DNA of 64,000 bases from contig OY829544.1 of assembly GCA_963691705.1 (NCBI GenBank), positions 37,469,917 to 37,533,916 of the forward strand. Direction: 5' to 3'. A model generated the notes under the pieces. That model worked only from the letters and a program-made list of their open reading frames with translations, did no database searches and was not told where the DNA came from. The DNA is from Viola odorata. Lineage: Eukaryota; Streptophyta; Magnoliopsida; Malpighiales; Violaceae. The position numbers were made by a program, and so were the translations under genes. Below, one piece after another: positions 48,831 to 58,868 of this stretch (positions are counted from its first letter, which is position 1; the number at the start of each line of letters is the position of its first letter).

Positions 48831-48840
48831 TATATATAAT
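48831..48840 (+). promoter_or_regulatory. TATA box upstream of antisense ORF 4
   Basis: tatatataat lies about 160 bp before the ATG at 49002, with a CCAAT-box-like gattggtca 22 bp upstream (48808-48816). Orientation is that of the antisense gene. Confidence 0.5.
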
Positions 48841-49001
48841 GTTTTTCCTTCCTCATTTTTTTTTTAATCTCCTCTCTCGCACGCTGCTTCTTTCTGGACA
48901 AACAACTCGCGTCGCTCTCTTCTTTTTGGTCTAAGACTCCTGGTGTTCTCTTTGCTAAGGTACACACCCTTTCTTTGCTCGTCACTTCTCCTTTATTGGT
49001 T

Positions 49002-51286
49002 ATGGCTAAGACTAAGAGATCTTCCGATGAGGAGGATCCTCAAGGGTCCGTCGGAGAAGAAAAAATCAACATTACCCCTACTTCTCTCTATACTCTGCCT
49101 TTAGTTAATCGTAGGCTTGCCGCGTGTAATGCGCGATTTCCCAGAGAATATCCCGTGCGCGCTGCTTCCGAATCACTTCGCCTGAACAACGTTCTGCCCG
49201 GTAACAGTAGAATATTATATGCTAAGTTATTTGACCATGGGTTTTGTCTTCCTCTTGACCCGCTTGTTGAGTTGTTATTGGCTGATTCTGATTTGGCTCC
49301 GGCTCAATTGAGCCCTAACGCGATTTGCGTTATCAGTGCCTTTGCCGCACTGTGCCGTTTCAAGGGAATCGAGTCTCCCACTCTGGCCCTGCTTCATGAC
49401 ATTTTCCAGTTGTATTCTCGTAAGGGGGTGATATCAATATCCCCTCGTTATGAAGATGGCTCATTGAAGCCCTTTACCTGGAAGCTTATGGGTATCGAGT
49501 CTTCTGTTCCTCATTGGAAAGAGGAATTTTTTATTATTGATTTGCTCGAGCCGTTATGGAGGGCCGACTTCAATGAGAAAATTAAAGATGGAGCTTGGGG
49601 CCATCGGAAACCCCTTTCTGATCCAGAAGATGGCTGGTTGAAGACGCTACTTCAACTAGATTTCAGCGTTGATGCCCGAAAAGTGGCTAACGGTCTGGAA
49701 ATGGAACAGTGCAAAAAGGGTGAGCGTTTGCCCTTTTTCCTTTTGTGCTGCCAAGAGGTACTAACGCTAACGTTTCTTTAACTGTGCAGTGCCTCCGCTT
49801 GGTTGGGAGCCCGAGTATTTCTGAAAGAAGAGGAAACAGGAACAAAGGAAGAAAGTTGCCGCCGCCGCCAGGGCTGCTGCTGCTGCTGCCGCTGCGGAAG
49901 AGGAAGGCATTGCTACCGCTACGGGTACTACCTCATCGCCACCTCCTCGCACCCCTGTCGCAAGGAAGAAGAGAGTGAGGAAAACACGCGCTACGCAACC
50001 CGTTTCCCTTCACACCATTGTTTCTTCGGAGGCGACAGTTGATCCCATTCCTACCGCGATACCTCTGGTTTCCACAGTCACCCAGGTATGCGTTCCTTTT
50101 TTTCTAAGGTTTTCTTTTCTTCTGTATACTTTTCTTATCATGCGTGCACTGCGTTTTCTAGGAGGCTTCCACTGTTTCTGCTCAGTCAACCTCTGCGGGT
50201 GATATGCCTATTGCCGAGGTCCTTCGAGAGCGTCAGAAGAAGGCCCGCTATGAGCTTCAGCACAACCCTACCTCTTCTGCTGTGAATCCTCCTCTGAACG
50301 TCTCTGAGGGCGGTGGCCTTCCTGCCGAGCAATCGCAGGGTATTGATTTCGGTGGTAATCCTCACATTTTAGGTGATTCCTCCACCGCGACAGGCTATAA
50401 CTCAAGTGCCCTTAACCTTGAAGCACTTGGTGGAGATGGGTCCCCAGTGCCCAACGCGGGAGGTTCCGGCAGTCGACCCTCTTCTCCTGCCGCTCTATTT
50501 TTTGTTCCGATGTCTCCTCCCAGTATCGCGAGAGGTGGCCCTGCCCCTGCTTTGATAGTCGGTGCCTCTACTTATAATCCTCCCCTCATGCCCACTCATC
50601 ATATTGGTTTGCGTTCCTTCAGGGACAACATTCTGCAATTTCCTGCCGGGACTGATCATGATTCCATTCTCGCGTCTACCTCTTACCTGGTAGCCGAGAT
50701 TATGTCTCTTCCAAGGGAGAGGGATGCCTTTGCGGCTAGGAGTGAGCAGGAGCGTATAAACTTTCTTCGCTCGCAAGCGCTTTCTTTTTTCTGCCACCTC
50801 CATTACCTGGATGAGGAGAATGCTAGGATTGCCGCAAACGGGCAGGGGAAGGTGACCAGGTTGCAGAATGAGCGTCAGAGTTTTGTGGACGCGCTTAACA
50901 TTGCCAATCAAGAAACAGAGTCTGCCCGTCAGGAAGTGACGACTGTCAAGCAAGAGCTGGAGGCTGTCAAGCATGCTTTGGAGGAGGAGAAACGGATTCT
51001 GACCGAACGCCTTTCTCGTGAGGAGAATGAGTTGCGCCAGGAGAGGCAGAGGAATGCCGAGCTGACTGCCGAGCTGGCTTTAAACGTTGAGAAGAATTAA
51101 TGGTACTTGAGGGAAGGTGGAGGGCTCATGTCGGAGGCGTTGATGCATCATCATGGGGTAGAAAAACTCCGTATTGATGAGTTGGCTGCGTATTTTGATA
51201 GGAGGGTCTCCACTATTACTGATGACAGCTTCTATTTATGGAAATCGAGGCAGCAAGGAGGAGTCAACGCACCACCCGCTCCTTAG
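49002..51286 (+). pseudogene. Tat antisense ORF 4, paralogue of ORF 3
   Basis: Three exons: 49002-49719, 49790-50085 and 50162-51286, all with GT-AG introns of 70 and 76 bp and consistent phases. Exon 1 (MAKTKRSSDEEDPQG) encodes a globular domain like ORF 3: ILYAKLFDHGFCLPLDPLVE, ISAFAALCRFKGIESPTL and HWKEEFFIIDLLEPLW. Exon 2 is alanine- and basic-rich (AAAARAAAAAAAAEEE, ARKKRVRKTR). Exon 3 has HHIGLRSFRDNILQFP and a long coiled coil (EVTTVKQELEAVKHALEEEK). TGA at 49820 and TAA at 51098 interrupt the frame; past the TAA it stays open to TAG at 51284. I chose ATG 49002 because no in-frame ATG lies upstream. Likely nuclear, by composition only. Confidence 0.72.
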
Positions 51287-51639
51287 TTAGTTTTTTTTAT
51301 AGATAGATTATGATTTTTGCGGCCGACGAGCCCTTTCTTGTTTTGTAATGTTAACGATATCACTTTTTGCCTTGGTTGGGCTACCCCTTTTGAATGGAAC
51401 TTCTTTGTCTGCTCTGTTTCATAATACTGCTTGCGCAATTATTCGTCTGTGGCGTTTGCTGCCGCGCCTCTATAGATATGCCCACTTTGCTCCCATATGA
51501 ACTTCATTCAGGTTCCTCAGTTGCCTTTTCGATGGCCTTATTGTTGCTTTCCGATAGCATTTCCAAGAATGACTCAGCATTGCTCAGATTCGAATCACCC
51601 TTTGTTGTCAGGGGAGCTTTCTTGCCCCGTTAGGCCTGC

Positions 51640-52337
51640 TGCGATGTTGTTGTTGCAGTAGGGATGTCTTTCCGGCCTTACTTTGCCGGGTATCGACCGC
51701 TCAATTTCTAGCTGGAGTGTCCCCTCCTTCCTTCCGCCGGAGATTGGCTTGGGGAGTGCCTCATCTTAGCGAGCTGTCTGATCAGGACCAGCCATCGCAA
51801 GGATAGGAATTTCACTCCTAAGCGTTGAAACCTCGCGTCTCTGGAACGTGCCTCGTCTCAATGGGCCGTCTATGTGAGCACGGTTGCTACAAGGATAGGA
51901 TTTTCACTTCCAGGACGGAGTTGGTCTCTCCTTGGGGTCGTGCCTCATCTTAATGGGTCGTCTATATGAGCACGGTTGCCACAAGGATAGGATTTTCACT
52001 CCCAAGGATACCGGGGTGTGCCTCGTCTTAATGGGCCGTCTATATGAGCACGGTTGCCACAAGGATAGGATTTTCACTCCCGGGAGCGTTTGGGGTCGTG
52101 CCTCGTCTTAATGGGCCGTCTGTGTGAGCACGGTTACCATAAGGATAGGATTTCACTCCCAACGCTTAGTCATGCTAGGGCGTGCCTCGTCTTAGTGAGT
52201 TGTCTGATCAGGACCAGCCATCACAAGGATAGGATTTTCACTCCTGGCATGCTTCATTATCTGCATATTATCCAACAACAAACGCACAGAAAGATATATC
52301 TTGTTAGAATAGTATTGATGTTACCAGATAGGGTGAG
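51640..52337. repeat. Six-unit tandem repeat between pol and antisense cassette
   Basis: The core ggataggat with a following ttcactcc recurs at 51801, 51893, 51985, 52073, 52143 and 52227 (spacing 92, 92, 88, 70 and 84 bp). Each unit also carries gtgcctcgtctta and gggccgtctatatgagcacg or its variant gatcaggaccagccatc. Tandem repeats in the 3' untranslated region are known for Tat/Ogre elements. There is no coding frame here. Confidence 0.88.
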
Positions 52338-55300
52338 CTAATTCCTGGTGTGGTATAGCTTCAGCCGGGCTATATTCCACGAGTTCTGTAAGGACATTCC
52401 ATCGAGCATTTCCAAGTGGTAAGCTCCCCTTCCCACAATACGGGTGATGCGATACGGTCCGTCCCAGTTTGGACTAAGTTTGCCCATGCGTTGCCCTGCC
52501 GCTCGTCTATCTCTGAGCACTAAGTCTCCAGCTTTGAGCAATCGCTCTCTCACTTGCCGGTTGTGGTATTGCGCCATTTTTCTTTTGTAGTGTAGAGTTT
52601 TCAGCAATGTTTCCTTATGTGTTTCTGGTAGGGCGTCAAGGTTAGCACGTAACCTTTCCTCGTTATTTTCTTCTCTGAAATGAGCCACTCGAAGGCTCAT
52701 CATTCCGATCTCAACCGGTGTGACAGCTTCGGTTCCGAATGCTAACGCAAACGGGGTCTCTCCAGTGCCGGTCTTAACAATCATGCGATAGGCCCATAGT
52801 ACGTATGGCAGTTCGTCTGGCCATTTCTTTTTGGAACTTTCTAGGTTTCTTTTGATGCCACTAAGGATGCTGCGGTTGGTTACCTCTGCTTGGCCATTGG
52901 TTTGGGGGTGTGCCACAGAAGAGAACCTTTGTTCGATCTGGAATTCCGCACACTGATCCCTGAAGAATTGACTTGTGAACTGTGCTCCATTATCGCTAAT
53001 CAGTATGCGCGGAACCCCGAATCGCATAATGACTTGGTGTTTGAAAAAATGCCAAATTTTTTCAGTGGTGATGGTGGCTAACGCCTCGGCTTCGGCCCAT
53101 TTTGTGAAGTAGTCTACCACCACGACCATGAATTTTAGCTGAGATCTAGCCATTGGAAACGGGCCCAATATATCAATGCCCCATTTGGCAAACGGGCATG
53201 GAGCAGTTATTTCTGAGATTGGCGTGGCCGGTTTTCGAGGGATCTTAGCGTATTCCTGACATTTCTGACAGGTTTTCACGAAGTTATGGCAATCTCTTCG
53301 TATGGTGGGCCAATAGAATCCCGACCGAAAGACTTGAGCTGCCAAAGTATCGCTCGCGATGTGCATGCCGCATATCCCTTCGTGAATTTCTCTTAGCACA
53401 TGCAGGCCTTCTTGTTCCGTTATGCATTTAGCAGCTGGGTGGGAGAAGCACCTCCGTATTAACTCTCCATTGTAATATGTACATCGCGCCGCCCGTTTTA
53501 GGATTTTCCTTCTTTCCGCAATTTCATCTGGTAGCCTATCATGCTTTAGATACTCTACCACTGGGATCCTCCAGTCACTTTCTATTTCTTCCACACACAA
53601 CGATGCTTGCTCCTCCATGAAAGAGGGTATGGATAGCTCCTTGTAATGTACCTCGCTGGGTATGGAGGCGTCTGCGTTGGCTGCCATCTTAGCGAGGCTA
53701 TCAGCCTCTTCATTACTTTCTCTGGGGATGTGCTCGAAGATGACCCGAGTGCCTTTTTTCTGCATCTCCGACAGCTCACGCTTTACTTTGGCCAAGTATT
53801 GAATCATGATGGGTTCTCGGGCTTGGGAGTTTCCAAGGACTTGATCCATTATCAATTTAGAGTCTCCTCGTATCTTTAGGCGTAAGCCATATTGCTCTTC
53901 CGTCACGGTAGAGGCTTCGACGGAGAAGGTGTTTCCAATTCTGAGTCCTGCCAGCAGCGCTTCATATTCAGCGGCGTTGTTGGATAACGGCTGCAGGATT
54001 CTAATGGCATATCGCATTTCTATGCCGTTTGGCCCCACCAGGAAAACGCCTGCTCCTGCTAGCTCTTGATTTTTTGCGCCGTCCACGTTGATAACCCATG
54101 AGTCTGCGTGCGTTTCCGGGAACGATAGGCATGAGTTTTCTGGTTCTTCCTCTGACAGTTTTTCTGACACCTCCTTGGTGAATGTGCACTCCGCTATGAA
54201 GTCAGCTAACGCTTGGGCTTTTATTACCGGCCTGGCTTTGTATTGCAGCCCGTATTGTTCGAGCTCGATTGCCCAAATCAACATTCTCCCTAGGGACTCA
54301 GGCTTTCTAAAAAAAATTCTCAGCGGCTGATCAGTTAGAACGGTAACAGGGTGGGCTTGGAAATATCGGTCCATCTTTCGCATTGCCTGTATTAGAGCAA
54401 GCGCTATCTTCTCGATGCGGGCGTATCGTAGCTCCGCGTCTTTTAATATATGACTCACGAAAAATACAGGGCGATGTACATGCCCTTCACTTCGTACGAG
54501 GACGGCGCTGACTACTTTGTCAGCTACTCCCAGGTATAGGTATAGCTCATCGCCGAACTCAGGCCTCGTTAGCACTAGATCGGATGACAAGTAGGCTTTC
54601 AGTCCTGCAAACGCGTTTTCACATTCCTCTGTCCACCCGAATGGGGCCTTGTTTCGAATGACCTTGAAAAAGGGAAGGCATCTCTCTCCTTGCTTAGATA
54701 TAAACCGTCCTAACGCGATGATGCGACCAGTGAGCTTTTGTATTTCCTTGACGGTTCGCGGGGATATCATGTCCTGAATGGCCTTTACCTTTGAAGGGTT
54801 GGGTTGAATACCCTTTCGGCTAACCACGTAGCCCAAGAATTTTCCCGTTTGGAATGCGAACATGCACTTTCGTGGGTTCAACTTCATTTTGTATTTTTTC
54901 ATCACATTGAAAACTTCTTCCAAATCGGCCAGATGGTCTCCGAAGCTTTGACTTTTAATCAGGATATCGTCCACGTAGGCCTCTACATTTTTCCCTATTT
55001 GTTTTTCGAAAATCTTATTCGCCATGCGCTGAAACGTTGCCCCGGCATTCTTCAGCCCAAACGGCATTGCGGTGTAGCAATATGTGGCCCTAGGGGTGAT
55101 AAAGGCAGTTTTTTCTTCGTCTTCTGCAGCCATTGGGATTTGGTGATACCCGGAGTTGGCATCCAGAGAGCTTAAATAAGCGTACCCCGCAGTTTGGTCG
55201 ACCAGCTGGTCAATTCGAGGAAGGGGATAGCAATCTTTGGGACAAGCATTATTTAGGTCAGTGAAATCAATGCACATGCGCCAATCTCCGTTAGGCTTTG

Positions 55301-55632
55301 GAACTAGCACCGGGTTAGCCAGCCAAGTTGGGTACTGAACTTCTCGAATGAACCCCGCGTCCATGAGCTTCAGTAACTCCTTCTCGATAGCCGCCACTTT
55401 TTTCTGATGAAAAGGCGCGTCGTTTCTGCTGAATAGGTTTGGCCTCAGGGCTGACGTTTAGTCGATGCTCCGCGACTTCTCGCGAGATCCCAGGCATGTC
55501 CGCTGGCTTCCATGCGAATTCTCCCTTGCATTTTCTTAATAGTCGGGTTAGTTGCACGCTCTCTTCAGGGCTCAGTTTCTCACTGACCAAGAGATTCGCC
55601 TCGTTGGCCTCAGCGATAGGTATTGACATCAT
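52338..55632 (-). pseudogene. Tat element reverse transcriptase, dual RNase H, integrase
   Basis: A 1,019-codon frame (55397-52338), preceded by 55632-55404 in another frame. Domains by approximate residue: reverse transcriptase 1-190 (DWRMCIDFTDLNNACPKD, SLDANSGYHQI, AYVDDILIKS); RNase H about 270-390; second, archaeal-type RNase H about 430-570 (WVINVDGAKN, NNAAEYEALLAGL, RGDSKLIMDQVLG), diagnostic of Tat; integrase zinc finger and core about 650-880 with WGIDILGPF, ISDNGAQF and QAEVTNRS, so all three catalytic acids are present. A run of six T on the plus strand (55398-55403) marks the frameshift joining the two frames; one extra A in the sense strand explains it. Otherwise intact. Confidence 0.92.
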
Positions 55633-55659
55633 CTGATCTAACGACTGAGTGCGTTTTTC

Positions 55660-56328
55660 TTATTTATCGTCAAAAGGATCGTCTGCCACGCAAACGTAGC
55701 GGTCGCAACTCCTCTGAGTCATAAGCAAATAACATTCGGCTGCCAGTTTCTGGTCTCCTTTGATTGAGACCACTCCGTCCCACGAGGGGTATTTCATTCG
55801 CAGGTGTTTTTGGGATATCGCTACCCCGAAACGATTGAGGAACGGTCGTCCCAGTATAGCATTGTATGGTAACGTTAGGTCTACAACCAAGAATAATAGC
55901 TCTTCTGAGCGCTTGGATGTGTCTTCTCGGAAGTATACTGGCAAGGATGTTATTCCGGCTACCAATATCGGTACGCCATCAATCCCGATAATTGGCCTCA
56001 CGCATGGCGCTAGCTCCCCATCAGGGCGTTTCATCAAGTTATATGCCTCCAGCGAAAATAGATTTACTGCGCTCCCGTTGTCAACAAGGGTTCTTCTCAC
56101 CCCGTGACTTCCTATGACAGGTGTGACTACCAACGCGTCGTTGTGTGGGAAAACAATACCCTTTTCGTCTTCTTCTGAGAAGGACAATATCATTCTATCT
56201 AAGGCGTTTATCGCCTCAATTTTTACCTGGGCGCTTTCTCGCTTGCGCTTTTCCCCAGGACTGGGCGTTTGTGGTATGGCCTCCTCGAAGTAGGGTGTTC
56301 CCCCGACAATAATATTAATCATAGGCAT
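55660..56328 (-). pseudogene. Tat element aspartic protease
   Basis: 222 codons between in-frame TAA stops at 56362 and 55660. It contains RRTLVDNGSAVNLFS, the active-site region (DNG in place of DTG/DSG, as in many Tat proteases), and YNAILGRPFLNRF. It is in the same frame as gag, so gag and protease were one reading frame before the stops arose. Confidence 0.85.
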
Positions 56329-56361
56329 CTGATCGCTATGGACAACGAGAGCTTCTCTATT

Positions 56362-58212
56362 TTATCCAAGGGGAATTGCGTTAGCCCCCGTGGCGCGTGA
56401 AGGCGCTTGCCTCTGATCAGTTGTCATTCCCGTTGGGTTGTTCCTGGCCTCTTCTCTTGCCTTGGTGGCAAATTCTCCTAGGTAGCCCTCATCGACCAAT
56501 CGCTCTATGACCAATTTCAGTTCTCTGCATACATCTGTCGAATGTCCCTTGACCTTGTGAAACTTGCAATATGCATTTTCTCTTCCTCCCATGATCATTC
56601 CTGGCTTCACAGGAGCTGGATATCTAATGGGCAGATTTCGCTGTTGGACTATCGCTAGGATTTCAGCCCGTGGGAGTATAAGAGATGGAAGGTCAGGATC
56701 ATATATCCGGCCTTTTGGCGGATCCGCTTGTTTCCGAGAGGGGGACCCTCCAGGTCTTCCTTTCGAGAAATTGCCTCTCTGCCGGTTAGAGGTCTTGACA
56801 GTATGCTCCTTTCGTTGCCCCTGATCATCAGTGGGTCGTACGTCAGGGGCACTGTTATGCGGGGCATTAGGGGCCACTTATGGGTCCGTTGGCATGTCTC
56901 GGATCCATTCTCTATTTTCCTCCTCTTCCATTCTCGCATAATTATGCGCTTTCAGCCTCAGCGCATCCAGGGTCATCGGTGGGTCCACCGTTAGCGTGTC
57001 TCTCAATTTTCCGTATCGGCAGTTGCGTTTTAGGGCCTCAACCGCAAAATCAATAGTGACCCCTGGCGTTAGGGACATTTCAAGATCAAATCGACCTAAA
57101 AAGTCGTTCAACAATTCCTGCGGTTTTCGATGGATATCGAACAGTGCAGCTGCTGACTTCCTGATAGGAATAGCCGTGCTGAACCGACTTTTAAATTTTT
57201 CTTCCAGTTGAGAAAAATTATCAATAGATCCGGCCGGGAGTCCCTCGAACCAGAGACGTGCCACGCCTGACAGCGTCATTACGAAGATCTGACACAATGC
57301 TGCGTCACTGCACGTTTAGAATTGCACAAAATCTTTCACCTTATTGAGGTGAGAAATGGGATCTTTCGTGCCATCATATGATTCTGCTGGGAGTTTCACG
57401 TGTCGATGGACTCTATGGTGCCTGACACGGTAACTGAACGGATGGCCAACGTTAATATCAGGGACCCCACGAGGCTGATGCGGGTGTGGAATTTCAACGT
57501 CATATATGGGATTTTGAGGGTCATATTCCTGATGCCGCCTGGGAGATCGGCTGCGGCTTCTTGGAGTTCGAGCCCGTCGACCTCTGCTGCTAGATCTTTC
57601 ACTGTATCTAGGAGATGACTCTCTCAATATATCCCCCCGTCGATCATCCCAATGTTCTCTGTACTCATCACGTCGGCGAGCTATTTCAGGGATAGAGATT
57701 CCTCCCCTGTATTGTCCAGAATGTTCCGCAGGTCCACACGCGAGCGGCGGGATGCTGATTGGGGCCAATGAAAATGATAAGGAGGACGGGAGTCCTCTAG
57801 ATTGTCGGAGCGATAATGGTCGTTCATTGACAATGGACGGGGTGAAAACTACTTGGGAGGACACACCAGGTCTCGAGGCATGAGGAGTAAATCCAGCAGC
57901 CATCTCTGTCAATTGATCCAATTGAGCTTGGAGAGCTGCTATTGAATTTGCGAAAGGGTTATCCGCTTCATCCATCATGGATCTCCCTGCTTGGGGGGTA
58001 AGACGACTGGTTCCTGCTACGTGAGAAAAGGGAGAGCCAATCTGGAATGTAATTTCTTCCGAACTTCGCCCAGGAGGAAGATCTGATTCTCCCGCAGTGA
58101 CGTCCTGCACTGGGGTGGAGGCATCAGAGGTAGCGAAGGCAAACAGTCGTCTGCGGGTGTTGTATGGGATGCTGGAAGTTTGGGACAGCGCCGGATCTGA
58201 CTCTGAGGCCAT
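56362..58212 (-). pseudogene. Tat element gag
   Basis: One frame from ATG 58212 interrupted by TAA at 57316 and 56878, ending at TAA 56362. N-terminal part: Ser/Pro-rich and then arginine-rich (SSSRGRRARTPRSRSRSPRR). Gag core: DAALCQIFVMTLSGVARLWF, LEEKFKSRFSTAIPIRKSA, LNDFLGRFDLEMSL. A zinc-finger-like CKFHKVKGHSTDVC follows near 56530-56575. Sequence around the stops fits glutamine CAA mutated to TAA. Otherwise the frame is continuous. Confidence 0.87.
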
Positions 58213-58279
58213 AATCCTTCTAACTTCGGGGAGGAGGAGCTTGGTTATTAAGGATGCTTACTTAATAGAACCAATACTC

Positions 58280-58297
58280 TCAACGAGAGCACCAATT
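58280..58297 (-). promoter_or_regulatory. Primer binding site candidate of Tat element
   Basis: Directly inside the 5' LTR the minus strand reads aaattggtgctctcgttg. A tggtgctctcgtt-type sequence at this place is where the primer tRNA would pair. I do not assign the tRNA. Confidence 0.5.
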
Positions 58298-58868
58298 TGA
58301 TAAGATTTTGTTTTCTGTCGAAGGATGTATGGCGGAACGACTCCTCTCAGATCAGTGCTCACGACGGTCCGCGGTACCTGCAATGCGCCGGAGGGGGACT
58401 CCGGCGGAAACACTCCGATGCTTAAGTCAGTATGTGTACTGAATTTGGCAGAACTTGGGCCAGTTAGAGTATGCTTACCTGCCTCCTTTGAGAGGGAGGT
58501 GTATATATAGAAGAATTGAACATTTCCGCGTTTGGGAATAGCTAGAGAGCTATCCCTAACGTTAGGGATCGTGGTTCGCCCCTCGGATGAAATGTTACCA
58601 TCGCGGTAGCCATGGGATAAATGTTACCACGATAGGGTAGCGACTGAGTTGTCCCCCTGACGCGTGATATTCCTCAGAATGAGACAGCTCCTCGAGCCAT
58701 CTAGAAGGTTTGTTTGGGGAGACTCCTGAGCACTGTTTTGCCCTCGTGGCGTCAACCTCTGGGGTAGGCGATGGCCTTCTATCCACCGCGGCGGTGAGAA
58801 CAGTGATTTCTTCTTTCAGTTCTGGGCAATAGACGGAAATACCCCTTTTCCTTAGTGGATTGTTATCA
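58298..58868 (-). repeat. 5' LTR of Tat element
   Basis: 571 bp, differing from 43640-44211 by 12 substitutions and one base indel (ccttagtgg against ccttaggtgg). It is followed by the duplicated target ctcga (58869-58873) and then the continuing exon 1 of the acyltransferase gene. Confidence 0.95.

Larger units (their letters stand above)
43640..58868 (-). mobile_element. Tat-lineage Ty3/gypsy retrotransposon, full length
   Basis: 15,229 bp with LTRs at 43640-44211 (3') and 58298-58868 (5'), flanked by the perfect 5-bp duplication ctcga (43635-43639 and 58869-58873). LTR ends are TGATAA...TTATCA. The order on the minus strand is primer site, gag, protease, reverse transcriptase, RNase H, second RNase H, integrase, tandem repeats, antisense gene cassette, 3' LTR. 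Twelve substitutions (10 transitions) and one 1-bp indel separate the LTRs, about 2.1%, so the insertion is fairly recent. The second RNase H and the large antisense region after pol place it in the Tat (Ogre/Retand-like) lineage. Confidence 0.93.

Noticed and set aside
51640..52260. Regularly spaced repeats resembling a CRISPR array
   Set aside because: Units are 70-92 bp, imperfect, without short unique spacers, and lie inside a plant retrotransposon; they are a tandem repeat.
52890..55175. Plus-strand ORFs opposite the Tat polymerase
   Set aside because: All are shadows of the 1,019-codon polymerase frame; no independent start context or motif.
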